A stretch of DNA of 64,000 nucleotides from Rhizobium sp. R634 (GCF_002211305.1 NZ_LOKW01000023.1:475500-539499); one strand, 5' to 3'. Shown: positions 17,977-26,596, counted from the first letter of the stretch. Numbers and translations are program-made. The notes: a model not told the origin generated them from the sequence alone.

Positions 17977-18009
17977 TTGACATTCCTACCTTAAGTCTAA
18001 TAATGCAAG
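17977..18009 (+). promoter_or_regulatory. Promoter of coxM operon with 17-bp shared motif (site 2)
   Basis: TTGACA (17977-17982), a 17-base spacer and ATAATG (18000-18005) make a good housekeeping-type promoter. The 17-bp AAGTCTAATAATGCAAG (17993-18009) covers the -10 box and is identical to site 1 at 13582-13598. The start codon of coxM is 88 bases downstream, and coxG starts 77 bases away on the other side. Confidence 0.7.
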
Positions 18010-18096
18010 TGATAATTCGAGCTTCGCATTGAACCGCCATGCGGGAGGACAATACGTGTCGAGGAAGTTAGTTTCGCAGGTGAGGTCGCAGCCGAG

Positions 18097-18981
18097 ATGA
18101 AGCCCGCGCCGTTTGACTACATCGCGCCCACCACGATCGATGAGGTCGCCGCGGCACTTGCGGCGGCCGAGGGAGACGGTAAGATCATCGCGGGGGGCCA
18201 GAGCCTCATGCCGATGATTAATTTTCGGCTGGTAAAACCGACCATCCTCATCGACATCAACCGGGTGGCGGGCCTCGATCGGATCGAACTGCACGGAGAT
18301 CGGGTGAGGATCGGCGCGACAGTACGCCATCACACGACCGCGACAGACGCGATCATCCGCCAACACTTGCCAATCGTGCATGAGGCGATGCATCACGTCG
18401 CGCATATGACAGTGCGCAACCGCGGTACCTTCTGCGGCAGCGTCGCGCATGCGGATCCAGCGACCGAGATGCCGATGATGACACGGTTTCTCGATGGGAC
18501 GGTTATCGCCTACTCTCAGCGCGGTAGACGCGAAATACCTGCAGCCGAATTTTTTGTCGGATCGCTGGTCAACTCGCTGGAACCGGACGAGTTTGTAATT
18601 CGCGTCGAGCTCGACGCGATGAGACCGGATGCCGGATGGGGATTTGAGGAGTTTGCAAAACGCCACGGGGACTTCGCACTCGCCTGCTTTGCGACGACGC
18701 TGCATCGTGTAGATGGCATGGCGTCTGACGTTCGCGTTGGCATGATGGGCGTTGGTGAAACCCCGCTGCGGCTTGAAGAGATCGAGGGCATCATCGAGGG
18801 GACGGATGTTTCCGAGCCGGTTCTCGATATGGTGGCGGATCGCCTGGCTGGGATCCTCACGCCCAACACGGATATCCATGCCTCTGCGGATTTCCGTAGA
18901 CATCTCTCCGGTGTCCTCGCCAAACGAGCCCTTCGCGCCGCCTGGAGCCGCGCGAACCACGAAAGGCTTCAAGCAAGATGA
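18097..18981 (+). CDS. coxM: Molybdenum hydroxylase FAD-binding medium subunit (CoxM-like)
   Basis: Medium subunit (294 residues) of a three-subunit xanthine-oxidase-family hydroxylase; its FAD passes electrons from the 2Fe-2S subunit to the acceptor. The N-terminal FAD pyrophosphate loop IIAGGQSLMPMINFRL (about 28-43) and the second FAD motif RGTFCGSVAHADPATEMP (about 109-126) are clear. TFCGS replaces the usual TIGGS, a mild change. A C-terminal CO-dehydrogenase flavoprotein domain follows. The stop overlaps the coxS ATG. Confidence 0.9.
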   Translation: MKPAPFDYIAPTTIDEVAAALAAAEGDGKIIAGGQSLMPMINFRLVKPTILIDINRVAGLDRIELHGDRVRIGATVRHHTTATDAIIRQHLPIVHEAMHHVAHMTVRNRGTFCGSVAHADPATEMPMMTRFLDGTVIAYSQRGRREIPAAEFFVGSLVNSLEPDEFVIRVELDAMRPDAGWGFEEFAKRHGDFALACFATTLHRVDGMASDVRVGMMGVGETPLRLEEIEGIIEGTDVSEPVLDMVADRLAGILTPNTDIHASADFRRHLSGVLAKRALRAAWSRANHERLQAR

Positions 18982-19457
18982 GTGAGAAGACGATCACCGT
19001 CGGCGTCAACGGCGTGTGTATGACGCGCACGATCGAAGCACGAATGCTGCTGAGCGACTTCCTGCGCCAGGACCTTTGCCTGACCGGAACCCATGTCGGG
19101 TGCGAACATGGCGTTTGCGGTGCCTGCACCGTCATTCTCGATGGAAGGAGCGCACGCTCCTGTCTGACGCTTGCAGTGCAGGCGGACGGGAGCGAAATCG
19201 AAACCATCGAAGGCCAGGGAAGCGTCGATAAACTCGGGCGAATCCAAGAAGCGTTCCGCCAGCATCATGGCCTGCAATGCGGATTCTGTACGCCCGGCTT
19301 CATCATGGCGATCACCGACCTTCTTCGCCACCATCCGCTGGAAACCGATGAGGAGATCAGGGAAGCGCTGTCGGGGAACATCTGTCGCTGTACGGGCTAT
19401 GAAAACATCGTCAACGCCGTCCGCGAACTGGCTAAGGAGAGAGGACCTCTGAGATGA
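18978..19457 (+). CDS. coxS: Molybdenum hydroxylase 2Fe-2S small subunit (CoxS-like)
   Basis: Small iron-sulfur subunit (159 residues). The plant-type ferredoxin half has CEHGVCGACTV plus a later Cys (SCLTLA); the alpha-helical 2Fe-2S domain has QCGFCTPGF and ICRCTGY. All eight cluster cysteines of the family are visible. It moves electrons from the Mo centre to FAD. Overlaps with coxM and with the MBL hydrolase gene show a single transcript. Confidence 0.93.
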   Translation: MSEKTITVGVNGVCMTRTIEARMLLSDFLRQDLCLTGTHVGCEHGVCGACTVILDGRSARSCLTLAVQADGSEIETIEGQGSVDKLGRIQEAFRQHHGLQCGFCTPGFIMAITDLLRHHPLETDEEIREALSGNICRCTGYENIVNAVRELAKERGPLR

Positions 19458-20215
19458 AGATGCATTTTCTTGACGGCGGCCGGCTTCGTATGCGCCGGTC
19501 CATCTACGTCCCCGGGGCGCTGAAGGAAGAAGCGATCGAGTTGCCGGTTCACGCCACCCTGTTGCGCCATCCTCAAGGCAACGTGCTGTTCGATAGCGGA
19601 TGCAATCCGGAGGCCGCCATCGATCCGGGCGCGCGATGGGGCGGTTTGAGCAAGGTTATGACCCCGATCTTTTCACCTGAGCAGACGGTCGTTCATCAGT
19701 TGAAGACTCTTGCTCTCGATCCGGAGGACATAGATGTTGTGATCTGTTCACATCTGCATCCCGATCATTGCGGCTGCAACGCGTACTTTCGGCGCGCAAC
19801 GATCCTCTGCCACGAGGCGGAGACGCAGGCTGCAACGGCAAGCGGTGCAGAGAATCTAGGCTATCTTCGAGGAGAATGGGACCAGCCCCAGGGTTTCCAG
19901 ACTTTCAATGCGGAGCATGACGTCTTTGGCGACGGGCGCATCATCTTACTGCCCATGCCGGGTCATACCCCAGGAATGACCGTCGCCCGTGTCGAGCTAG
20001 AAAAAGACGGTTCATTTATACTCGCTTCAGATGCTGCGCCGCTCCAGTCGAATATCGATACCGGTATCGCTCCGAAAAATACGTGGAACATTGAGCTGGC
20101 CGCAGAGGCACTCGCTCGCCTGAAAGCTCTTCGGGAGCGGGGAGCTAAAATCATTTCCGGCCACGACGACGCGCAATGGCAAGAGTTGCGAAAGGGTGTG
20201 GAGTTCTACGAATGA
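19454..20215 (+). CDS. Metallo-beta-lactamase-fold hydrolase, AHL-lactonase-like
   Basis: MBL-fold protein of 253 residues. The metal motif is SHLHPDHCG (HxHxDH) near residues 95-103; later ligands lie in MPGHTPGM and SDAAP, and a C-terminal SGHDDAQW gives the last His. The N-terminus (MKMHFLDGGRLRMRRSIYVPG) and layout resemble N-acyl homoserine lactonases (AiiA/AttM type), enzymes that open lactone rings. It overlaps coxS and coxL by 4 bases each, so it is an integral part of the hydroxylase operon. The more likely role here (inference) is hydrolysis of a lactone, lactam or ester formed after hydroxylation, rather than quorum quenching. Confidence 0.85.
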   Translation: MKMHFLDGGRLRMRRSIYVPGALKEEAIELPVHATLLRHPQGNVLFDSGCNPEAAIDPGARWGGLSKVMTPIFSPEQTVVHQLKTLALDPEDIDVVICSHLHPDHCGCNAYFRRATILCHEAETQAATASGAENLGYLRGEWDQPQGFQTFNAEHDVFGDGRIILLPMPGHTPGMTVARVELEKDGSFILASDAAPLQSNIDTGIAPKNTWNIELAAEALARLKALRERGAKIISGHDDAQWQELRKGVEFYE

Positions 20216-22602
20216 GCCATCGGGACCATTCCGTCGAGCTGAGGCCCAAACTTGTCGGCAAGCGGGTCAAGCGCACCGAAGATCCACGTCTGCTGACGGG
20301 TGTTGGTCAGTATGTCGATGACCTGGCGCCAGCTGGTATGTTGCATGTCGCATTGCGACGCTCCGACCAGCCATATGCCCGAATCCTGAACATCGATGTC
20401 GGCGATGCGTTCTCGGTTCCCGGCGTCGTCGCGATCTATGACGCGAGCGACCTGGAAGGAGAGATCAAACCGGCCATCCCGACCTCGCGCATGCCTGGTT
20501 ATTACGCCACCCCCATATGGCCGCTCGCACGCGGAAAAGTTCGATATGTAGGCGAGCCGGTCGTCGCGATTGTGGCCGAAAGCCGGTACGCGGCGGAAGA
20601 CGCGCTTGAACACATCACTATCGAGTACGAGCCACTGCCCTTCGCTATCAGACAGGTCGATGCGGTGAAGGACGATGCCCCCCTCCTGCATGAGGAGGCC
20701 GGCACCAACACGATCATTCGCCGCGAGTTCAAACGTGGCGACGTCGACGCGGCATTCCAGGATGCAGCGGTCACCGTGAAAGGCAAGTTTCGGATGACGC
20801 GGAAGACAGCCGCTGCCATGGAGAACCGGTCCTATCTCGCCGAATGGGACAGCCGGAAACAATCGCTCACGCTTTACACATCCTCCAATATTCCAGGCGT
20901 GATCCGCGATGTGCTTTCGGGCTGCCTCGACCTCCCAGGAACACGCATGCGCGTAGTTGCCCCCGATGTGGGAGGCAGCTTCGGCGGCAAGGGGTCGCTC
21001 TACGGCGAAGAAATTCTTGTTTGCGCGCTGGCAAGGAAGCTGAAGCGGCCAATCAAGTTCATCAGCGATCGGCTGGAAGATCTTTCCGCGACCAGTCAGG
21101 CCTTCGACGAACTGATCGAGGCCGAGCTGGCGGTAACCAAAGACGGCATGCTGATCGGCCTGCGCGCAGACGTGATCGGCGATGTCGGAGCCTACTCGAT
21201 CTACCCGTGGACCGCCGCACTTGAGACGGTGCAGGTCGTCAGCTTCCTGCCCGGGCCTTATCGGATGGAGCATTACCGGGGCCGGATCCAGGGTGTCCTC
21301 ACACCAAAACCCCCAACCGGTCCTTATCGTGGTGTTGGCCGCCCTTCCTCGACCTTCGCGATGGAAAGGCTTATCGAGATGGCGAGCCGCAAGCTCGGCA
21401 TGGACCCGGTCGAGTTCCGCCGCAAGAACCTCGTTCGGCCCGAAGAATTCCCCTATCGCACTGCTTCCGGCATTATCTGGGACAAGTCAGCCTTCCATGA
21501 ATGCCTCCAAGGAGCGTGCGATCATGTGGATTACCCCGCTCTCAAGCGCGAAAGAGACAAAGCCAGAAAGGAGGGCCGATGGATCGGAATCGGTCTGGCG
21601 AGCTATGCCGAGTTGACCGGCATTGGCTCGCGTATCTCGGTGGCGCCGGGGATGCCGATCAACACCGGAACGGAAACCTCGAAGATCGAAATCGACGCCA
21701 CCGGCGCGATTACCGCGGCATTCGGGATCTCCTCGCACGGTCAGGGGCTCGAGACGACACTGGCGCAAGTCATTGTTGACGAGCTCGGCTGCAAGCTCGA
21801 GGATATCGAGATCAAGCATGGAGATAGTTCGCTGGTTCCCATGTCCAGTGGGACCTATGCCAGCCGTTCGGCGGTTCTGGGCGGCGGCGCAGCCACGCTT
21901 GCAGCTCGCAATGTGAAAGCTAAGGTCTTGCGCGCTGCCGCCTACCTGATGGAGCAAAGTGCCGAGGATCTCGACATACATGATGGCATTGTTACCAGCA
22001 GAAACTCGAACCTGACCACGACACTTAAGGAAATCGCTTCTGCGGTCTATACGCAGATGGGGCGCATTCCAAGAGACCAGCGTGAGGATCTTACGGCTTC
22101 TGAAACCTACGATCCCTATCTCGGAACCGCCTGCTCCTCGACGCATCTTGCGATGGTCGAGGTCGATCCTGAAACCTACAGCGTGAAAATCCTGCGTTAT
22201 GTCGTGGCGGAGGATTGCGGCAGGATCATCAATCCGATGATCGTGGACGGGCAGATCCACGGCGCAGTGGCCCAAGGTATCGGTGCTGCGTTGCTTGAGG
22301 AAATCGTCCATGACGACCAGGGACAGGCAGTTGCCGCAAGCTTTGCCGACTATCTCGTCCCGGTCGCCAGTAGCGTTCCCGATATCGGTATCGTCCATAT
22401 CGAAGCAGATCTGCCGAATAATATCGGCGGCTTTCGCGGCATGGGCGAAGGTGGCACGATCGGCGCGCCGGCGGCGATCGCAAACGCCGTCTCGGACGCG
22501 CTTTCTCACCTCGGCGTGTCCGTGGACACGCTGCCAGTTACTCCAGAGCGCATTTTCCAGATGCTTCGCCACACCAGACTGTCCCCCGATGCGCCGGATT
22601 GA
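20212..22602 (+). CDS. coxL: Molybdenum hydroxylase large subunit (CoxL-like, aldehyde oxidase/xanthine dehydrogenase family)
   Basis: Catalytic Mo-cofactor subunit (796 residues), hydroxylating a C-H bond with water-derived oxygen. Landmarks are GKRVKRTEDPRLLTGVGQYVDD at the N-terminus, PDVGGSFGGKG in the middle, and GMGEGGTIGAPAAIANA near the end with the catalytic Glu. The active-site loop reads GPYRGVGRPSS, not the AYxCSFR of true (form I) CO dehydrogenases, so it belongs with form II-like hydroxylases of unknown or N-heterocyclic/aldehyde substrates. The ATG at 20212 overlaps the stop of the MBL gene; an upstream in-frame ATG (20176) only shadows that gene. Confidence 0.92.
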   Translation: MSHRDHSVELRPKLVGKRVKRTEDPRLLTGVGQYVDDLAPAGMLHVALRRSDQPYARILNIDVGDAFSVPGVVAIYDASDLEGEIKPAIPTSRMPGYYATPIWPLARGKVRYVGEPVVAIVAESRYAAEDALEHITIEYEPLPFAIRQVDAVKDDAPLLHEEAGTNTIIRREFKRGDVDAAFQDAAVTVKGKFRMTRKTAAAMENRSYLAEWDSRKQSLTLYTSSNIPGVIRDVLSGCLDLPGTRMRVVAPDVGGSFGGKGSLYGEEILVCALARKLKRPIKFISDRLEDLSATSQAFDELIEAELAVTKDGMLIGLRADVIGDVGAYSIYPWTAALETVQVVSFLPGPYRMEHYRGRIQGVLTPKPPTGPYRGVGRPSSTFAMERLIEMASRKLGMDPVEFRRKNLVRPEEFPYRTASGIIWDKSAFHECLQGACDHVDYPALKRERDKARKEGRWIGIGLASYAELTGIGSRISVAPGMPINTGTETSKIEIDATGAITAAFGISSHGQGLETTLAQVIVDELGCKLEDIEIKHGDSSLVPMSSGTYASRSAVLGGGAATLAARNVKAKVLRAAAYLMEQSAEDLDIHDGIVTSRNSNLTTTLKEIASAVYTQMGRIPRDQREDLTASETYDPYLGTACSSTHLAMVEVDPETYSVKILRYVVAEDCGRIINPMIVDGQIHGAVAQGIGAALLEEIVHDDQGQAVAASFADYLVPVASSVPDIGIVHIEADLPNNIGGFRGMGEGGTIGAPAAIANAVSDALSHLGVSVDTLPVTPERIFQMLRHTRLSPDAPD

Positions 22603-22639
22603 CACTTTCGCGTTTTTGCCTTGTGGGATAAAAGACCCT

Positions 22640-23626
22640 TCAAAGGTCGAAAGGGTACCTCAGGACATAGTCGGTGTCCTTGGAGGAGATGGGTTTCTTG
22701 CACTCGGAGCAGACCACGATGGCGGAAAAATCCTGTCCGCAGGCCTTATGCCGAAGCCGCATTGGTGGCTTGCCGTCTGCGAGCCACCTGTCTCCCCAAG
22801 CCATCATGACGAGCATGGGCCTGTACAGATCGAGACCCATTTCCGTAAAGCGATACTCGAAGCGTTCGCCCGCATTATAGGGAACTTTACGCAATACCCC
22901 TGCCTGTACGAGCCGGGCGAGACGGTCCGCAAGAATGTTGGTGGCAATTCCGAGATTCTCCCGCATTTCCTCGAAGCGGCGAACACCGAACCAGCCTTCT
23001 CTCAGAATGAGGAAGCTCCAACGATCGCCGATGATCGCCAGCGTCCGCGCGACGGAGCACGGCCGCACTCTTTCCAAAAGTGTCGAATCTGAGCTTCTGC
23101 GAGATGTTGGGCGCGTCTCGACCGGAGCATATCCCGCGCCCGGTCCGTCGCGCGGCGCAACTTCTTTAGCCGTAAAAGGTTCGAGACACTCGCAGCAGAC
23201 AGTAATCGGATGGCATTCACACCCACAACTTTTATGAATCAGCTGTAGCGGGGCTTCGTTGCCCCCCGTCAACCACTTGTCGCCGAACTCCATGAGCGAA
23301 AGCATCGTCGGAAAAAGATCTTTACCTCGGAGCGTCAGAAAATACTGTTGCCCCGGCTCGTTGGGCCGCTTTCCGGTGCTGAGGATCTCATTTGCCACAA
23401 GGCTCGAGAGTCGGGATGAAAGCGTTTGCCGTGGAATTCCCAGACGCTGCTGAAATTTGTCAAACCGGCGCACGCCGAAATAAGCTTCTCGAAGTATCAG
23501 GAAGTTCCAGGTCTCGAATACAATCTCCATCGTTCGCCGAACTGATGACTGTCGCTGCATCAGCAAGGGTTTTTCAACATCGGGCGGGGAGGCAATATTC
23601 ATGGGCATCTTTATAATCTTGTTCAT
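22640..23626 (-). CDS. Transcriptional regulator with two HxlR winged-helix domains
   Basis: Unusual regulator of about 328 residues made of two HxlR-type winged helix domains in tandem. Domain 1 has TWNFLILREAYFGVRRFDKF and domain 2 has DRWSFLILREGWFGVRRFEEM, clearly duplicated. Each is followed by a cysteine knuckle likely to bind zinc (HKSCGCECHPITVCCECLEP and HKACGQDFSAIVVCSECKKP). HxlR proteins usually have one domain and bind as dimers, so this may be a single-chain dimer. Start uncertain: GTG 23644, ATG 23626, or ATGs at 23608/23602; no strong ribosome site. It is divergent from mocA, with the shared 17-bp motif between them, and is the best candidate regulator of the cluster. Confidence 0.85.
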   Translation of the reverse strand: MNKIIKMPMNIASPPDVEKPLLMQRQSSVRRTMEIVFETWNFLILREAYFGVRRFDKFQQRLGIPRQTLSSRLSSLVANEILSTGKRPNEPGQQYFLTLRGKDLFPTMLSLMEFGDKWLTGGNEAPLQLIHKSCGCECHPITVCCECLEPFTAKEVAPRDGPGAGYAPVETRPTSRRSSDSTLLERVRPCSVARTLAIIGDRWSFLILREGWFGVRRFEEMRENLGIATNILADRLARLVQAGVLRKVPYNAGERFEYRFTEMGLDLYRPMLVMMAWGDRWLADGKPPMRLRHKACGQDFSAIVVCSECKKPISSKDTDYVLRYPFDL

Positions 23627-23688
23627 CGGATAGCGACTGACCACGAGCGCGAATGAGTTGACTGTTCACACCATACATATAGGGTATC

Positions 23689-23705
23689 AGGTCTAATAAT
23701 GAAAG
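23689..23705 (+). promoter_or_regulatory. 17-bp shared motif (site 3), upstream of mocA
   Basis: AGGTCTAATAATGAAAG matches sites 1 and 2 at 15 of 17 positions and points toward the nucleotidyltransferase gene, 110 bases upstream of its ATG. An ATAATG is embedded (23696-23701), but no good -35 lies 17 bases upstream, so an activator may be needed. The regulator gene starts 63 bases away on the other strand. Confidence 0.6.
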
Positions 23706-23814
23706 CTTTCTGCGTCATAAGGAGGTTGCATGTTCAATCGGAAACGGACCCATTGCTAGTCTCAAGTGATATAGTTGGGGGCGAGGTAAATGCGCCGTGA
23801 CCCTAGGAGGCAAT

Positions 23815-24438
23815 ATGGAAAGGATTGCTGACCCTTCAGAGGTGGCTGTTGTACTGCTCGCCGCAGGACAGGCACGTCGCTATGGGGCCGCCACAGACAG
23901 CAAGCTCCTGGCATTGTTCGATGGTATTCCACTTGTCAGGCGAAGTGCCGTGCGCGCCTGTGAAAGCAGGGCTCGTTCCGTTACCGCGGTCGTCGGTTTT
24001 CGAGCTCCGGAGTTGATTTCAGCTCTCTCCGGCCTTCCAATCAGCATTGCGCACAACCCCGATTTCGCCAGCGGGATGTCGAGTTCTTTGATAACCGGGA
24101 TCATGACGCCCCAAGTTCGATCGGCGCAGGGAACACTGGTCATGCTGGCCGACATGCCGTCGGTTTCAACGGCTGATTTAAACTCGCTTATTGAGGCTTT
24201 CGTTGCTCATGGTGGTCGATCAATTATCGGAGCGACCTGCGGGAACATTCGCGGTAATCCCGTGATCTTTCCCAGATCCCTCCTGGGCGAGGTCGCGAGG
24301 CTTAAGGGCGATCTGGGCGCAAGAAATATTATCCGAGCTTCCGATGTGCCCGTCGTCGATTTCGATATCGGCACTTCAGCGTTGCACGATGTCGACACGG
24401 TGGAAGCATTGATCGCAGCTGGCGGTATAATATCTTGA
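23815..24438 (+). CDS. mocA: MocA-type molybdenum cofactor nucleotidyltransferase
   Basis: MobA-like NTP transferase of 207 residues. The nucleotide-binding signature LLAAGQARRYGA lies near residues 16-27, and the metal-binding LADMPSVS near 113. MocA-type enzymes add CMP to molybdopterin to make the cytosine dinucleotide cofactor used by xanthine-oxidase-family hydroxylases such as CoxL, which fits its place in this cluster. The ATG at 23815 is preceded by CTAGGAGGCAAT. A longer frame from 23797 lacks support. Assignment to MocA rather than MobA rests mainly on context. Confidence 0.85.
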   Translation: MERIADPSEVAVVLLAAGQARRYGAATDSKLLALFDGIPLVRRSAVRACESRARSVTAVVGFRAPELISALSGLPISIAHNPDFASGMSSSLITGIMTPQVRSAQGTLVMLADMPSVSTADLNSLIEAFVAHGGRSIIGATCGNIRGNPVIFPRSLLGEVARLKGDLGARNIIRASDVPVVDFDIGTSALHDVDTVEALIAAGGIIS

Positions 24439-24619
24439 TCTTCAGAGTAAGCGAACTATTGCTCGTCGTCGCCCCTGAGTGGCAGCCTGAGGCCATTCAG
24501 CCGCCCGAGCTTACGGAAGGCGCCAGATCCGCCAGCCTTTTGTGAGGTTTCTTTCGATCATATCCTGCATTCTAGAGCGGATCGTTCTCCGCGGCCTTTG
24601 CGCCCTTCAATTTCGATTA

Positions 24620-24644
24620 AGGTATTACGTATAAGGTTATACCT
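24620..24644 (+). promoter_or_regulatory. Inverted repeat AGGTAT-N13-ATACCT upstream of the chemoreceptor
   Basis: Six-base arms lie 42 bases before the chemoreceptor ATG. The right half TTATACCT recurs at 26972-26979 before the TRAP transporter genes. It may be an operator common to both; the arms are short, so chance is possible. Confidence 0.35.
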
Positions 24645-24685
24645 CAATTGCAGTGCAAAAGGTTTGCTCAGGCGGAGGGGAAATA

Positions 24686-26596
24686 ATGTGGAGGATACGG
24701 AAATTTGGCGTGGCGATACGTTTGTCTATCGCATTCGGGTTGCTGTTGTGCGCAACGGGAGTTCTCTCTCTTTCGTCAATCAGCCAGGTCGACGAGATCA
24801 ATGGTAAGCTCAGCCTCATAAATGGCAGTAACAGCCAAAAATACCGGAATGGCATCGAAATGCTGGGATCGGTCCGCGATCGAGCAGTGGCATTGCGCGA
24901 CATCGTTTTGACCGACTCGAATACGGATCAAGCGACGACAATCGTGATGATGAAAAAGCTGCAGGCCTCCTATGCTTCCAACTTCGCGGAGTTGCAAAAG
25001 GCCGTTAGTTCTGATGTCGCCAGCACTGCCGCTGAGCGTCGGCTCGCCGAGGGTCTGACGGCTTTTCAGAATGAAGCGGAGCCGCTCATTGCCGAACTCA
25101 CCAAGCTTACGCTCGAGGGAAAAAAAGACGAGGCAAAGCCCCTGCTCTTAAATGAACTTCGACCCAAGTTGACGGCATGGATTGGTGCTCTGAATAAGTT
25201 GATCGATTATGAGCAAGCGTTAAACCAAGGCGTGGGGGGCAAAGTCAAAGCGGCTTCTGATGAATTTAAATCTCTGACCCTCACTGCGCTCGGCATAGCT
25301 GCCTTGTTCGGAGTAACCGCCGCATCGCTGACTACCCGCTCAATCATCGCACCCCTGGCGAAGCTACAGCAGTCAGTCCGTCAAATGATAGCCGGCGACA
25401 TGGAGATTGACCGAAGGCTCGAGCGACGGAAGGATGAAATCGGTCAGCTCGCGAGACAGATATCCGACCTTAAGACCCATCTGTCAGAAACGGCTGAGCG
25501 CGACGCGATTGCCGAACATAATCGACAGGATGCCGAGCGGCAGCGTTTGGAGCACGAAGCGGAAGAGCGCCAGCGGACTGCCGAACAGACCAGTTCTGCC
25601 GTCGAACAAGTTGCCGATGCTTTGAAACAATTGTCGAAGGGTAACCTGCACGTTGAGCTCAATCGGCCTTTCACGGGGGCTCTTGAGCCGCTCAGATTGG
25701 ACTTCAATTCAGCGATCAGCCAGCTTCGCGATGCGATGTCCGAAGTGAACGATAATGCGCAGGCGATTGCTGCGGGGGCCGAAGAAATCCGTACGTCCTC
25801 GAACGAACTCGCGATGAGAACGGAGCAGCAAGCTATAGTCGTCGAGGAAACGGCGTCTGTCCTCGCAGACATGACAAGGCAGGTGGTGGACGCAAGCCAT
25901 AAAGCACACGAAGCAGGGATCCTCGTCGGCGCGACGAAGGAGAATGCCGAGAGGTCCGGCACCATAATGCGCGAGGCTGTTGAGGCTATGACGAACATTC
26001 GGTCCTCTTCGGTTGAAATAGGCAATATCATCGGCGTCATCGATGAAATCGCGTCTCAGACAAACCTCTTGGCCTTGAACGCGGGCATTGAGGCGGCTCG
26101 CGCTGGGGAGACCGGCCGTGGGTTCGCGGTAGTAGCGCAGGAGGTCAGAGACCTGGCGCAAAGGGCTGCGGCAGCTGCGAAGGAAATCAAGTCCTTGGTC
26201 GAAATATCCAACGTGCACATAAATGATGGGGTCCAGCGCGTACACCAGGCCGGCAACGCTTTGGGCGAAATCGTCGTCCAGGTGCAGAGTGTTAATCAAA
26301 ACGTCGATGCCATTGCGCAAGTTTCCCGCGTTCAGGCGGACGGGCTCAAGGACATCAATTCCTCAGTAGGAAAAATTGAATCAGCGACACAACAAAACGC
26401 AGCGATGGTGGAAGAATCGACCGCTGCCGTTAACAGTCTCGCCAAGGAGGCAGCCTCGCTTTTCGAGATGTTATCCAGGTTCCAGATGGACGCCGGGCCG
26501 GCAGATACCAAAGGCGTGGAGGAGCCAGTCTTCTCTGTGGCCACTGCATCACCGGCGTGGGTCCCGCAACGAGAGATTTCCAAGCTTTCGGCGTGA
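24686..26596 (+). CDS. Methyl-accepting chemotaxis protein
   Basis: Chemoreceptor of 636 residues. Membrane helix 1 (VAIRLSIAFGLLLCATGVLSL) is followed by a periplasmic four-helix-bundle sensor with coiled-coil character, membrane helix 2 (SLTLTALGIAALFGVTAASLT), a HAMP domain (SIIAPLAKLQQSVRQMIAGDM), a second HAMP-like stretch and the signalling domain. The hairpin tip IDEIASQTNLLALNAGIEAARAGE is the conserved contact for CheA and CheW. The ATG at 24686 follows GGCGGAGGGGAAATA. Its TRAP-transporter neighbour suggests it may sense the same organic acid (inference). Confidence 0.93.
   Translation: MWRIRKFGVAIRLSIAFGLLLCATGVLSLSSISQVDEINGKLSLINGSNSQKYRNGIEMLGSVRDRAVALRDIVLTDSNTDQATTIVMMKKLQASYASNFAELQKAVSSDVASTAAERRLAEGLTAFQNEAEPLIAELTKLTLEGKKDEAKPLLLNELRPKLTAWIGALNKLIDYEQALNQGVGGKVKAASDEFKSLTLTALGIAALFGVTAASLTTRSIIAPLAKLQQSVRQMIAGDMEIDRRLERRKDEIGQLARQISDLKTHLSETAERDAIAEHNRQDAERQRLEHEAEERQRTAEQTSSAVEQVADALKQLSKGNLHVELNRPFTGALEPLRLDFNSAISQLRDAMSEVNDNAQAIAAGAEEIRTSSNELAMRTEQQAIVVEETASVLADMTRQVVDASHKAHEAGILVGATKENAERSGTIMREAVEAMTNIRSSSVEIGNIIGVIDEIASQTNLLALNAGIEAARAGETGRGFAVVAQEVRDLAQRAAAAAKEIKSLVEISNVHINDGVQRVHQAGNALGEIVVQVQSVNQNVDAIAQVSRVQADGLKDINSSVGKIESATQQNAAMVEESTAAVNSLAKEAASLFEMLSRFQMDAGPADTKGVEEPVFSVATASPAWVPQREISKLSA

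Noticed and set aside
19454..20215. A quorum-quenching role for the MBL hydrolase
   Set aside because: Similarity to AHL lactonases is real, but tight embedding in a hydroxylase operon makes a pathway role more likely.
20212..22602. Calling the cox-like enzyme an aerobic CO dehydrogenase
   Set aside because: The AYxCSFR active-site motif is absent; the loop is PYRGVGR.
20206..22605. Long minus-strand frames (355 and 372 codons) opposite coxL
   Set aside because: Shadows of coxL; the Mo-hydroxylase motifs are all on the plus strand.
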